From Deltaproteobacteria bacterium (GTDB lineage Bacteria; Myxococcota_A; Polyangia; Polyangiales; Polyangiaceae), in assembly GCA_016218915.1 (NCBI GenBank), contig JACRCQ010000042.1:248001-312000 (forward strand): DNA of 64,000 nt, in the 5' to 3' direction. A program made the translations under genes and the position numbers. Under the pieces are notes generated by a model, which was given only the letters and a program-made list of their open reading frames with translations, was not told where the DNA came from and ran no database searches. Shown in pieces: positions 18,782 to 28,555 of this stretch (positions are counted from its first letter, which is position 1; each line of letters opens with the position of its first letter).

Positions 18782-20140
18782 ATGGTCACCACGCACTGGC
18801 TGCCGGAGTGTCTCGCAGCGGCCCTCTGGGCTGCTTGCTCGGCCGGCTGCGTCGTTCCCCATCGCCCTGCGGAGCTCCCCGCGCGCGGAGATGCCTGGGT
18901 TGCGGTGTTGAGCGGCGAGATGCCAGATGCGATCCAGCAGGTCGCGCGCCACGCCTGGATTGTCGCCAGCGTCCCGGGCGAGAGCCGCTTTCGCCGCTGG
19001 GAGCTCCTGGGCCGACCGGAGCGATCGAGCACCGGCGACCCGTTCCGGTACTTCGGGGAGGGCGATGTTGCTGTCCACGGCATCGTGCGCATGGACACGA
19101 GCTCGTTGCTCCGCATCGCGCGCTGTCTCGACGAAGAAGTCGTCCGGTACGATGAGCGTCATCCTACCTACTTCCCGATTCCTGGACCGAACAGCAACAC
19201 GTTCGTGGCCGAGGCGCTGCGCAATTGCAGTATCCACGTCGAGCTTCCGGCGACCGCGATCGGTAGAGACTACCGCGGGGTCCTCGGCGCTGGCGTGACC
19301 GAGGCAGGCACGGGCGTGCAGATCGAGTCGTGGATCGCGGGGCTGCGCCTCGGGCTTCGGGAAGGGGTCGAGGTGCACGTGGCATCCTTGGCTCTCGGCG
19401 TGCACGTGTGGCCCCCTGGCATCACGGTACCGGTCAATCCGGGTCGGATCGGGATCGATCTCGATGGCCGCGCGAATGACGAGCAGCTCGGGCATCGGCG
19501 CGGTGACGATTCGGATGACGGATGGGAAGGAAAGCGCGTTCGCGATCGGAAGTACGGACTCGGCGCAGCGCAGATGTTCGCGCGCGGCGCCCGTGTCGCG
19601 CACCCTGAGGATGCGGGCGGGCTTGCGGAGCGCTGGACCGTCGGGCTGTCCGGTCGGGCACTCTACGGCACCCGTCTCGGTTGGGGGTTCGGTGGAGACC
19701 TCGAGCTTGGCGCCGGCGCTCCGGCCAGCTTCGCGTGGGCTGCGCACCTGTACCCAGCCGGGCTCGGCTACATGATCGGTCCCACAGGATACATCGGAGC
19801 GTTCGCAGGCGTCGGCGGATCAGGCGTGACCGGGAAGGTTCCCAACGCTCTCGATCTTCCCATGGAGCTGAGGCTCGAGCTCGACGGCGGCACCCGAACG
19901 CGGTTCGGCTTTCGCGCGGCCGCCATCTGGATCCCGTTCGAGAGCGTGCGTCAGGGAGGTTCAGTGCTTCCGTTCGCGGACGAGCTTGTCCTGGGCACGT
20001 TCGTGAGGGTCGGGAAGACCCGCCTTCGCTACGGCGATGCGATGGGAAAGGGTTGGTTCCTGGGCTTGGACCGTCACGAGGTCATGGGTTCGTTCTGGCT
20101 CGGGCTCACCTGGGGCGTGGAGGCCGACTTCGGCGGGTAA
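18782..20140 (+). CDS. DUF3750-like lipoprotein
   Basis: ATG at 18782 (GTG at 18773 is the alternative) gives a signal ending ALWAACSAGC, a lipobox. Residues about 25-180 match the DUF3750 pattern as I know it: WVAVLSGEMPDAIQQVARHAW, RWELLG, HGIVRMD, and the stretch PIPGPNSNTFVAEALR. Function of that family is not known; the conserved Asn/Ser/Thr run could be an active site. The second half (about 270-450) is beta-rich and Gly-rich, with features of a small outer-membrane barrel (RTRFGFRAAAIWIPF, TWGVEADFGG). A leftward frame of 333 codons lies antisense to it but has no matching motif. Confidence 0.7.
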   Translation: MVTTHWLPECLAAALWAACSAGCVVPHRPAELPARGDAWVAVLSGEMPDAIQQVARHAWIVASVPGESRFRRWELLGRPERSSTGDPFRYFGEGDVAVHGIVRMDTSSLLRIARCLDEEVVRYDERHPTYFPIPGPNSNTFVAEALRNCSIHVELPATAIGRDYRGVLGAGVTEAGTGVQIESWIAGLRLGLREGVEVHVASLALGVHVWPPGITVPVNPGRIGIDLDGRANDEQLGHRRGDDSDDGWEGKRVRDRKYGLGAAQMFARGARVAHPEDAGGLAERWTVGLSGRALYGTRLGWGFGGDLELGAGAPASFAWAAHLYPAGLGYMIGPTGYIGAFAGVGGSGVTGKVPNALDLPMELRLELDGGTRTRFGFRAAAIWIPFESVRQGGSVLPFADELVLGTFVRVGKTRLRYGDAMGKGWFLGLDRHEVMGSFWLGLTWGVEADFGG

Positions 20141-20291
20141 GCTTGCGGACGGCGGAAAGTACGTGTCTTCGCGGCCCGTGATTTAAGTCCCTTCGCCCAC
20201 ACCTTAAGGGGCACGCGCCTGCTGCCTGGAAGACCGTACAGGTTGGGATTCCCATGGCCCCACCTGGTCGTGCAAGGCGAAGGAGGACCGC

Positions 20292-22190
20292 ATGTCATGG
20301 TCGGCTCGGCACCTGTTGACGGCATTGGCGAGCCTCTCCTTGCTCCTGGTCGCTGCACAGGCGCAAGCAGCGACCTACTACGTGAGGGCGGATGGCGACG
20401 ACACCAAGAGCGGAGCCGACGAAGCCAACGCCTGGGGGACGATTGCACATGCTGCGAGCGTCGCGATCGCGGGCGACACGGTGTACATCAAGGCTGGGCT
20501 CTACCATGCCGATTACGTCCTGGTGAAGAACTCAGGCACCGAGCAGGCGCCGATCGTGTTCCAGGGGTACAAGGACACGCCAGGGGAGGTGGTCGACCCC
20601 CAATACACGCCAGGGCAGCCGCTGAACTCCGCGCTGATTCCGGTACTCGAAGGAGAGATGTCAACCGAGAACGCGAAGCTCATCGGATTCGACATCCCCA
20701 ACAGGAGCTACGTCGAAGTCCGCTACATCGGCGTGACCCGGTACAACCTGGGCATCTTCCCGTCATCGTCGCAGCACGTGACGCTCGACGGCGTCTACTC
20801 GATCTACAACGGCCCTACGGAGGGCCGGTCCATCATGTTCCGCAACTGCGACTACTGCACCCTCAAGAACAGCGTTGCCGCCGATGGCTGGGCCGCCAAC
20901 ATCCACATCTGGAAGAGCATCGGCAGCGTGGTGGAGAACACCAGAAGCTACGCGACGTTCGTGGATCCGGCGGACAACGGTACGGACTACCACATCGTCA
21001 TCGCTGACAGCCAGGGCATCACAGTCAAGGATTGCTCCGCCGAGAATCTGCACGCCGACGTCGAGGGCTCGCATCGGGGCCATGGGATCGGAATCAAGGA
21101 CTACTACAACAACGGAAGCTACCCCAACCCGCACTCCGAGGGGAACCAGATCATCAACTGCGTGGGGCGCGACCTCGGAGAGTACTTCTACGTGGCGCAC
21201 GAGGCCCACCACAACACGTTCATCGGCTGCTCGGCCTTCGGCGACTATCGCAAGGTCACCTGGACTGCCTGGATGTCCACGATCATCCTTCGCGACGGTG
21301 CCCATGACAACAAGTTCGTCGGCTTCTACGGGGAAGGCTCGCACTCGGGCGTCATCCTGGAAGACTCCGACGAGGGGCCGCCGGACCAGATCGTCTCCAA
21401 CAATCTCTTCGTCAACAGCGTGTTCTACGACATGAGGAAGGGCATCGAGCTGTGGAACGCCGACGACAACACCTTCCAGAACTGCGTGTTCGACACCACC
21501 GGGGCCTGGGCCTTCGTCCGATTCCCCTTTGACCGGGTGGGGCACGGCAACAGCTGTCGCAACTCGATTGTCGTCAATGTCCCAGGCCAGCTCTATCTTG
21601 CCGACAACGGAAGCACCGAGGCATTCCCCTTCACGTACTCGGACTTCTCGAAGAACAGCTTTGCCATGCCTGCAGGGGAAGGCAACCTGGACCAGGACCC
21701 GCTATTCGCCAATCCCGCGAAGAAGGACTACCACGTGAAGTCGCAGCAGGGACGCTGGGACGGGGCGACCTCATCCTGGGTGAAAGACGCTGAGAGCAGC
21801 CCTTGCATCGATACAGGCAGCCCTGTGGACGACTACTCGGCAGAGCCGTGTCCCAACGGCGCCAGGATCAACATGGGCGCCTATGGCAACACTGCCCAGG
21901 CATCCATGAGCTCCAGCACGGCAGCCTGCGTCAACAACGGAGGCTCGGCCGGCGCAGCCGGATCCGGCGGCAACGTGGGTCCTGCGGGCGCGGGCGGTAG
22001 CCACGCCGGCTCGGCCGGGGTCGGAGGATCGAGCTGCGGCTGCAGATCCGCATCCAGGCGCGGCAGCTCTCTTTCTGCGATGCTCGTTGTCGTTGGAGCC
22101 GCCTTGCTGCGCCGAAGGCGATCGGCCCGTGCTGTCAGTCTGCAACGAGCACCCGTGACCGGAACGGCTCGAGGGCCAGGCTTCCGGTGA
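20292..22190 (+). CDS. Exported beta-helix protein with MYXO-CTERM tail
   Basis: A strong Shine-Dalgarno AGGAGG at 20281 sets the ATG at 20292. The Sec signal ends AAQAQAATYYV. The mature protein opens with YYVRADGDDTKSGADEANAW, a usual first coil of secreted pectate lyase-like proteins, and continues as a right-handed beta-helix to about residue 520 (DPLFANPAKKDYHV and SPCIDTGSPVDDY are typical closing coils). A Gly/Ala/Ser linker and SSCGCRSASRRGS, a helix and RRRRS form the sorting tail. The frame then runs on 20 further residues past the Arg cluster and overlaps the opposite gene by 56 bp, so its end is unusual. Likely a glycan-acting or glycan-binding surface protein. Confidence 0.85.
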   Translation: MSWSARHLLTALASLSLLLVAAQAQAATYYVRADGDDTKSGADEANAWGTIAHAASVAIAGDTVYIKAGLYHADYVLVKNSGTEQAPIVFQGYKDTPGEVVDPQYTPGQPLNSALIPVLEGEMSTENAKLIGFDIPNRSYVEVRYIGVTRYNLGIFPSSSQHVTLDGVYSIYNGPTEGRSIMFRNCDYCTLKNSVAADGWAANIHIWKSIGSVVENTRSYATFVDPADNGTDYHIVIADSQGITVKDCSAENLHADVEGSHRGHGIGIKDYYNNGSYPNPHSEGNQIINCVGRDLGEYFYVAHEAHHNTFIGCSAFGDYRKVTWTAWMSTIILRDGAHDNKFVGFYGEGSHSGVILEDSDEGPPDQIVSNNLFVNSVFYDMRKGIELWNADDNTFQNCVFDTTGAWAFVRFPFDRVGHGNSCRNSIVVNVPGQLYLADNGSTEAFPFTYSDFSKNSFAMPAGEGNLDQDPLFANPAKKDYHVKSQQGRWDGATSSWVKDAESSPCIDTGSPVDDYSAEPCPNGARINMGAYGNTAQASMSSSTAACVNNGGSAGAAGSGGNVGPAGAGGSHAGSAGVGGSSCGCRSASRRGSSLSAMLVVVGAALLRRRRSARAVSLQRAPVTGTARGPGFR

Positions 22191-24393
22191 CCGGTTTCTG
22201 GTCGAGATCCTTGTAGCTCTTGGAGAGCGTGACCGTCGTGGCGGACGCGGTGTCGTTGATGAACACCTCGGCTCGCGGGGTTGCGCCGCTCTCCTGGTAC
22301 CAGGCCGCCTTGGAGCTGGCGTCCTGGCCGCTCGACGATTGCCATGCAGCCAGGGTCATGCTGCTGCCCACGTCGATGCACGCTTCTGCAAAGGGGTTGA
22401 AGAAGTAGTTGGAGTCTGACCCGGTCACCTGGCCAGGAGCGGCAGAGAGGCAGGCCGACTTGGCGCTGAGCGAGAAGAGCACGTTGTGGGTCAGGCCGCT
22501 GAGCTTCGCCTGGGCTCCGGTGACCACCACGTGCCCGCGTACCGCCGCGAAGACCGTGTTGTCCTGAAGCGTTCCGGTCGAATCCTGCAGCAGGATTCCG
22601 GCTCCGGTCACGCGCGCGACCGTGTTGCCCGACGCAACGATGTCTCGCGAGTTGTGATCGATGTAGAGCCCGAAGCCGAACTCCTCCTCGAACGCTGTGG
22701 CGTCGCCTTCGGTCACTCCCCGGATGTCCGACAAGACATTGTCCGTGAGGGTCACATCGTGCACCGCAGTGCTCGACAGGCTGTCTCCGCCGAACAAGCG
22801 CACGCCGCCGCAATCGCCCTTGGTCGCGCAGGCGTTGCGGATGGCGTTCTGCTCGATCGCAATCGAGGAGCCGAAGACGTCGAACCCGCAGTATCCCGTG
22901 GTATCGACCACATTGCCGCGGAAGGTGCTGGAATGCGAGGAGAGCGCGGGCTGGTCCACGACCACGTGGATGCCGCCGCCGTGCTCGGTGCAGTTGTCCC
23001 CCTCGTAGTCGCACCCGAGCCCGCTCCGGTTCAGGTTCTTGAGAAGGCCGATGTTGCGGATCACGTTGTCCTGGAACGTCGCTCGGTACGCGTAGGTATG
23101 AATCCCGAAGTGGTTCGCACCGTCGACCACGTTGCCTGATACCACGATGTCGTGGCCACCTCTCCACCCGCTCTGCTCCCCTGCGTTCCAGACCCAGGTT
23201 GCAAGGCTGATTCCAATGCCCTCGACGTCCTTGACCTTGTTGCAGCGGATCACGACGTTCGAGTGGTCGTCCTTCTCCAGGTTCACAGGCAGCGTGATCC
23301 CGTTTGCGAAGCTGTTCTTCACCGAGAGATTTTCGACCACGACCCAGGTGATGTGCTCCTTGAGGTTGTTGCCGAGCACCACCGGACCGGTGTACGGGGT
23401 CTCGTCGGGCTTCTCGAGATCCGCGGGCAGCACCGATCCTTCGATGGATGAGGGAGCCGTGGCGCTGAACAGGTAGACCTTGCTCGCGGCTTCGTCGTAG
23501 TACCATTCCCCTTCCTGATCGAGCGTCGCGCGGTGATGGGTCAGATGGTATCCCCACCCGTGGCTGCTGGCATTCGCCGGGCCGCATCCGTCCCAGCAGC
23601 TCAGGCCGCTGTTGAGGGTGAGCGACTTGCTCGAAGAGCCGACGACCTTCCTGTTGAGCAGAAGCCAGCGGATGGTCTTGGCCCGAAGGACTGCGCCGGT
23701 CCAATCGACGTCAGGGAGCTCGTTGTCCTGCAAGGTGGTCGGCGCGGGCGCTCCATCGATGTACGAGTAACCCGCCTTGCCATAGGCCGGGTCCTGCATG
23801 TTGGGCCAGCGACCCAGAGAAAGCCGCTCTTCGCCCCGGAACAGCTGGTTGATGCCTTTGGGGAAGCGGCCGGCATTGTCTCCTGCATTGAGGTCCGCGA
23901 CGTAGACGCTTCCGGAGTCAGGGGTCCATCCGGTGATGGGCAGGGAGCCGGACAGCACGGGTGGATTGGAGCATGCGGGCGGATAGGAGCCGACAATCAG
24001 GTGATTGCACTCGGAGCCGGACCTGGTGACGGTGAGCGTCTCGGCCTGCCACGTGTCCCCGCACTTGAGCAGAATGCGGTCCCCTGGGCCAGCTTGGAGC
24101 TTGCTCGCAGCCGCCAGCGTCTTGAGCGGCTTGGCTTCGCTCAGGCCGTCGTTCGTGTCGTCGCCCGCGGTCGAAACGTACCACGTCTTTCCCGCGACCG
24201 TCTTGGAAGCGCAGCTGTCGGGCTCCTGGAAGGCCTTGGCACAGGAGGCGACAGTGACCGGCGGGCTCGCGTCGGCAGAGCCATCGACTCCCGGGCTTCC
24301 TGCACCGCCGCCAGGCGACGCACCGGTGTCATCGCTGCCGCACCCTGTCGAGAGCAGTGCGAAAGACAAGAAGAAGCGCATCATGCGAGTCAT
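22135..24393 (-). CDS. Beta-helix lipoprotein
   Basis: ATG at 24393 (another at 24384) gives a short lipoprotein signal ending LLSTGC, followed by a Gly/Ser/Asp spacer. The domain opens with KTWYVSTAGDDTNDGLSEAK, PLKTLAAA and GDRILLKCGDTW, the entry coils of secreted right-handed beta-helix proteins. The coils continue to about residue 640 with conserved Asn ladders (NVVDGANHFGIHTYAYRATF, NTVARVTGAGILLQD). A small beta domain closes the protein. It is built like the 25553-28420 protein, to which it is visibly related (WYYDEAASKVYLFS against WFYDKDMKKLYLRT). Polysaccharide lyase or epimerase activity is plausible but no catalytic set was identified. Confidence 0.85.
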   Translation of the reverse strand: MTRMMRFFLSFALLSTGCGSDDTGASPGGGAGSPGVDGSADASPPVTVASCAKAFQEPDSCASKTVAGKTWYVSTAGDDTNDGLSEAKPLKTLAAASKLQAGPGDRILLKCGDTWQAETLTVTRSGSECNHLIVGSYPPACSNPPVLSGSLPITGWTPDSGSVYVADLNAGDNAGRFPKGINQLFRGEERLSLGRWPNMQDPAYGKAGYSYIDGAPAPTTLQDNELPDVDWTGAVLRAKTIRWLLLNRKVVGSSSKSLTLNSGLSCWDGCGPANASSHGWGYHLTHHRATLDQEGEWYYDEAASKVYLFSATAPSSIEGSVLPADLEKPDETPYTGPVVLGNNLKEHITWVVVENLSVKNSFANGITLPVNLEKDDHSNVVIRCNKVKDVEGIGISLATWVWNAGEQSGWRGGHDIVVSGNVVDGANHFGIHTYAYRATFQDNVIRNIGLLKNLNRSGLGCDYEGDNCTEHGGGIHVVVDQPALSSHSSTFRGNVVDTTGYCGFDVFGSSIAIEQNAIRNACATKGDCGGVRLFGGDSLSSTAVHDVTLTDNVLSDIRGVTEGDATAFEEEFGFGLYIDHNSRDIVASGNTVARVTGAGILLQDSTGTLQDNTVFAAVRGHVVVTGAQAKLSGLTHNVLFSLSAKSACLSAAPGQVTGSDSNYFFNPFAEACIDVGSSMTLAAWQSSSGQDASSKAAWYQESGATPRAEVFINDTASATTVTLSKSYKDLDQKPVTGSLALEPFRSRVLVAD

Positions 24394-24449
24394 GTCGCGA
24401 GGATACCGACGGGCGAGCAGGCAGTCTACTGGCAGTCCTGCGGGAACAA

Positions 24450-25484
24450 TTAATTCTCCGGCGCCGGGAGCCGAATCACGCGGCCACGCGCAGGGTCGCC
24501 TTTGGACTCGACAGTAACGATCGCGTCAGCGCCGAGACGCCCTACCCACATGCCGGATGGAGCTGGCGGCTTCAGCTGCACTCCACGCAGCGCAGTCGGA
24601 TCGAAGTGCATCACGAGGTCGCTGTCCCCGGTCTCCGTGTCCGTTCCGTCGATCAGAATGCGATGGCCGAGCACCACGCCCGAATAGCTCGAAGAGAATC
24701 CGTCCGCGAGATTGACCGTCGAGAGCGTGTACAGCCCGGGCCATGCGTGGGTGCGCAGGGCGTCGGACTCCACCATATGCACGCGCGCCCCATCCGACGA
24801 GAACCCCACGAAGCCTGCGGATTCAGCGCCTTGGTCGAGAGCCGTGGGTATCGCCACAGGTGGACCGTCGGTGAAGCCCACGACCCGCGCGAACGTGCCG
24901 TCCTGCCCGCACGCTGCCAGCAGGAGCACCGCATCATCCTGTGGGTGCACATGCAGCTCGTGGAAGGATGGGGGCGGAAAGGGCTCGCTCTCGACGACCC
25001 CGACGAGCGCATGGGTGCGAGCGTCGACGAGCATCAGCGCGGTTTGCGTCCCGTTTTCCGCGGAGATCCAAAGCCGTGCACCGCTCCGATCGAATGCCAA
25101 AGCGTGCGCCGTGAAGTCGCCACCGGTGAGCTCGTCAACGCGTGATCGCCGCTGCTCCCCCTGGGGATCGAGCGTGACCAGGACGCTCTTGCCCTCTACG
25201 ACGCCGGTGACTGCGAGCAGCTCCGAGCTGAGAGAGAACCCGTGGATCCCGGCTTCTGCGCCGCGGTGACCAGCTGCTGGCGCCGGCTTTCCAGGCAGGA
25301 CGAGCCCTTGCGGCAGACGGAACGTGGGTCCGTGCTCGATCCGCGCACCATCGAGGACCCGGGTGGAGATTTCGTTTTCAGACGAGGCAAACGCGAACCG
25401 GGTACGGCTCACGTTGATCGCGACCCACGGCCAGGCCAGGTGCTTGTGAACAACGTCGAACACGCCGATCTCTTCAAAGCGCAT
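24450..25484 (-). CDS. Predicted cytoplasmic beta-propeller protein, unknown function
   Basis: The protein has 344 residues and no signal peptide. It shows repeated blades with a WD40-like rhythm: strands ending in short turns with His, Asp or Gly, such as HALAFDRSGARLWISAE, FHELHVHPQDDAVLLLA and AGFVGFSSDGARVHMVES. A six- or seven-bladed propeller is inferred. No catalytic motif is evident. It sits between two leftward beta-helix genes with 56- and 68-bp gaps and may be transcribed with them, although its location would differ from theirs. Confidence 0.7.
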   Translation of the reverse strand: MRFEEIGVFDVVHKHLAWPWVAINVSRTRFAFASSENEISTRVLDGARIEHGPTFRLPQGLVLPGKPAPAAGHRGAEAGIHGFSLSSELLAVTGVVEGKSVLVTLDPQGEQRRSRVDELTGGDFTAHALAFDRSGARLWISAENGTQTALMLVDARTHALVGVVESEPFPPPSFHELHVHPQDDAVLLLAACGQDGTFARVVGFTDGPPVAIPTALDQGAESAGFVGFSSDGARVHMVESDALRTHAWPGLYTLSTVNLADGFSSSYSGVVLGHRILIDGTDTETGDSDLVMHFDPTALRGVQLKPPAPSGMWVGRLGADAIVTVESKGDPARGRVIRLPAPEN

Positions 25485-25552
25485 CAGGACACTCTAGTGC
25501 ATTGCTTCCAGGGGTGTCCATGGCGCATCCCGCTGCCGGGCGGCCAGGGAGC

Positions 25553-28420
25553 CTACGGGCAGTCCTGCGGGCAGGTCGCTGCCGTCTCCTTGTTGTTGCA
25601 CTGGTAGTCGTTGTTGCAGAAGCAGCTCAGCAGGATCATCGAAGTGTAGGGCTTGAGCACGACTTGCCCACTGACGGTCGCCCCGTCCACGTCGCAGTAC
25701 TGCACTCCCTGAAGATCGGTCGTCGCATCCGCTGCCGTCGGATTCACGATGATCCGGGAATCGTCTGCCGGGTCGTTGTGGGAGACGGTGACCTCGCGCA
25801 CGGACACGTCATCCAGGGAGAACTGCGTACCGGACTTGCTGAATCCAAAGTCGAGCCGCGCGGTCGCCGACTTGGTCGCCACGAACACGAAGGTGAAGTC
25901 GGTCCGAGCGCCGTTCACCGAGGCTGATGCGACGAGCCCCACGTCATCCCATGGGTCAGAGCCTCTCCTGACCACCGCCGTGAGCGTATCCGGAGCTGAT
26001 GCGAGCGCGCTGAACTTCACCTGGTATCCGGTCCCCGCGGTCACCGCAAAGCTGTTGGACGACAGCAGGGCGCCGTCGCTCGGCGGGTTGGCGACGAATC
26101 GCAGACACCCACCGGTGAGCCCGCAATCCGCGGCCCAGGTCACGGACACGGCAGCAGGCCATCCTGCCCATCCGGTGGTCGCAGCGTCAAAGGTCCCATT
26201 GCTGATGAGATCCGCGGCTCCGGTCGGCTTGCCGACAATCGGCTCCACCCGATAGGCCTCCGTGATGTCCTTCGAATTCAAGTCGTACCCGGTCGCGTCG
26301 CGCCAGTCCTGCAAGGCGTAGTCCCGCGACTGGTACTCTCCGTTGACCTGGAGAGATTGACGAATGGGCAGCTTCCCCTTGCTATGCCAGTATCGATTCC
26401 GATCAAAGGAGCCAAAGGTGATCGACCCGAGCCATCCCCCTTCGCCGAGCGCCAATGCCTCTGGATTGGGAAAGTAGATGCTGTCCTCGGTCACGTTGTC
26501 GTGCACGTACCCCACGATGTTGACGATCGTGTCTTCGCTGAACCAGATGGCGGTCTCACGGCTCGCATAGGACGTGTTGCCTTTGATCTGGTTCGAGTAG
26601 GAGTTGTGGATCTGGTAGCCGAGGTCAGCGTTGACGACGGTGTTGCCTTCGATCAGGATGCCGTGCGAGCGATCGTCGGCGTAGATTCCCTGCGCAGCCG
26701 TGCCCTTGTCCTTGAAGAACGACGGATCTCCCTCGCTGTTCCCGATGGAATCGCGGACGATGTTGGACCGGACCACGTGGGAGTCGCCGCCCATGTAGAT
26801 GCCGCCGCAGTCATCGAGCAGCAGGCAGCATTGCTCGATCACGTTCTGCTCGATCAGGTGAGAGGTCCCGCCGTAGGTGCTGCACGAGTACCCGCTCGAC
26901 TTGATGATGTTGCTTTTCACCTCGACCCCGGCGCCATGGACCATGATCGCGATACCACCCGGATAGGACTGAGTGCGACCCACCAGGGGGAATCCTGGCA
27001 TGGTATCGAACACCTGGTTGCGCTGTACCGTGGTCTTCTGAGAGATGGCGGGGTCAGCCGACACGCTGATTCCGGTGTAGGCGCTCTTGCGCACGATGTT
27101 GTCGAGCACGTCGATGACGCCTCCGGCAGAAGGCCAGTCGACGATGATTCCCTCGGCGCCAGACCCGATGCTCACGCAGTTCTTGACTTGCGCATAGGTG
27201 GGGCCCGTGAGCCGGATCCCGTATCGACTCGCATGACGCACTTCGAGCCCGTTGACGACGACGCCTTGCGGGTACTGCACTTCGATTGCGGCTTCGGCCA
27301 CGGACACTTCCACGTTGTGGGAAGATGGCGGCGAGTCGTCCAGGGTGCGCAGATAGAGCTTCTTCATGTCCTTGTCGTAGAACCACTCTCCGGGCGCATC
27401 GAGCATCCAGAGCTTGTTGGCAAGGATGTAGCCCGTGTTCTTGTGGAACACGCCGGCATCCTCGATACCCGGATCGATCGTGACGCGCTGGCCGACGAGG
27501 TCCACCACCTTGGCAGGGTCGTAGGCCCATCGCACGGACCGGATGTTGATCTCGGAACCCACCAGATCCGCCTTGGACACGGCCAGGTCAGCGTCGTCGA
27601 ACGAAGTCTTGTTCGAAGAATCTTCCTCGGTGTCGACGTAGAGGTAGCCGGTGTTGGGGTGGTGGGCGATGGCGAGCCGCTGGCCGTCGACCATGACCTG
27701 GTTGGTTTCCACGTCGAGGTCTGCGACGTAAATCGAATTCTGCGCAGCAGTCCACTGGGTGATGGCGCGCGTCGGCGACAGGACCGGCTTGTCGGCGCCG
27801 GCGCCGTACGAGCGGAAGACGATGGGCTTGCTCTTGTCCCCCTTGGACTTGATCAGCAGCGCCTCGTGCCACACTTCGCCTCGTTTGAAGGCGATGTTGT
27901 CGCCCGGTACGAACGACGTGGCGTTGACCTTGGCAACCGTCTTCCAGGCGGTTTGCGGTGTGAGGCCGTCGTTCGCATCGTTTCCGGTCGTGGAATCGAC
28001 ATGGTACGGGCAGTCGCTGTCCGTGTTGCGGTCGCACCCTGCGGGGCAGCAGTCGTCGCCACTGGTGCACGATGTGATGGTCACCGTGTTCTGGCAGGTC
28101 ACATTGCACAACAGCGCAGAGCCGGTGAGCACGTCTTGTGTGCAGCCGTCCCCGTCATCGCACGAAGTCGGGCAGTTCCCATCGCAGGTCTCGCCTGGAG
28201 CGACCACCCCATCGCCGCAACCAGGGGCATCGCTCTTGGCATCGGGCGGCGTGGTTCCGTCGGGCGTGAGCGCGTCAGGGGAGTCAGCCTCAACGCTCGC
28301 GTCGCCGCCAGCAGCAGCGCTTCCCCCCTGTCCGACAGGGCTGGATGAATCGGATCCGCAGGACAAAGGAAGCACGACCGACAAGGCGATCGGAAGGACC
28401 AGGAGCGTGCCATTCTTCAT
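25553..28420 (-). CDS. Large beta-helix lipoprotein with Cys-rich repeat and CBM-like domain
   Basis: ATG at 28420 follows GGAGG at an 8-base distance; the signal ends SVVLPLSC. After an Asp/Pro linker comes a Cys-rich segment starting CGDGVVAPGETCDG, the Myxococcus Cys-rich repeat type. Residues about 135-700 are the beta-helix (YHVDSTTGNDANDGLTPQTA, AWKTVAKVNAT, GDNIAFKRGEVW as entry). Near residue 745, LISNGTFDAATTGWAGW begins a domain like carbohydrate-binding CBM4/9-type modules, ending VREV. The last residues form a final Cys cluster (CFCNNDYQCNNKE). The build suggests an envelope-bound protein that acts on or binds polysaccharide. At 955 residues it is the largest of the five beta-helix proteins here. 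Confidence 0.85.
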   Translation of the reverse strand: MKNGTLLVLPIALSVVLPLSCGSDSSSPVGQGGSAAAGGDASVEADSPDALTPDGTTPPDAKSDAPGCGDGVVAPGETCDGNCPTSCDDGDGCTQDVLTGSALLCNVTCQNTVTITSCTSGDDCCPAGCDRNTDSDCPYHVDSTTGNDANDGLTPQTAWKTVAKVNATSFVPGDNIAFKRGEVWHEALLIKSKGDKSKPIVFRSYGAGADKPVLSPTRAITQWTAAQNSIYVADLDVETNQVMVDGQRLAIAHHPNTGYLYVDTEEDSSNKTSFDDADLAVSKADLVGSEINIRSVRWAYDPAKVVDLVGQRVTIDPGIEDAGVFHKNTGYILANKLWMLDAPGEWFYDKDMKKLYLRTLDDSPPSSHNVEVSVAEAAIEVQYPQGVVVNGLEVRHASRYGIRLTGPTYAQVKNCVSIGSGAEGIIVDWPSAGGVIDVLDNIVRKSAYTGISVSADPAISQKTTVQRNQVFDTMPGFPLVGRTQSYPGGIAIMVHGAGVEVKSNIIKSSGYSCSTYGGTSHLIEQNVIEQCCLLLDDCGGIYMGGDSHVVRSNIVRDSIGNSEGDPSFFKDKGTAAQGIYADDRSHGILIEGNTVVNADLGYQIHNSYSNQIKGNTSYASRETAIWFSEDTIVNIVGYVHDNVTEDSIYFPNPEALALGEGGWLGSITFGSFDRNRYWHSKGKLPIRQSLQVNGEYQSRDYALQDWRDATGYDLNSKDITEAYRVEPIVGKPTGAADLISNGTFDAATTGWAGWPAAVSVTWAADCGLTGGCLRFVANPPSDGALLSSNSFAVTAGTGYQVKFSALASAPDTLTAVVRRGSDPWDDVGLVASASVNGARTDFTFVFVATKSATARLDFGFSKSGTQFSLDDVSVREVTVSHNDPADDSRIIVNPTAADATTDLQGVQYCDVDGATVSGQVVLKPYTSMILLSCFCNNDYQCNNKETAATCPQDCP

Positions 28421-28555
28421 GTGGGACCTCCGTTCGATTCCCGCTTCTGTGTGGGAAGCGCGCACACCGCAGGGTCCAGGGTAGCACGGAACGACGTGTG
28501 CTGCCTTGCACCGGGAGCGCTTGCGCCTCTCGGGCTTCCGTGCTGGTGTCTGCAC

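Noticed and set aside
18746..19747. A 333-codon leftward frame
   Set aside because: It is antisense to the DUF3750-like lipoprotein gene, which has a signal and family motifs.
21881..23704. A 607-codon leftward frame
   Set aside because: It is a different phase of the 22135-24393 beta-helix gene and has an Arg-rich composition typical of out-of-phase reading.
26357..28348. A 663-codon rightward frame
   Set aside because: It lies fully antisense to the 25553-28420 beta-helix gene, whose signal, ribosome site and domains are clear. Long antisense frames are expected in GC-rich DNA.
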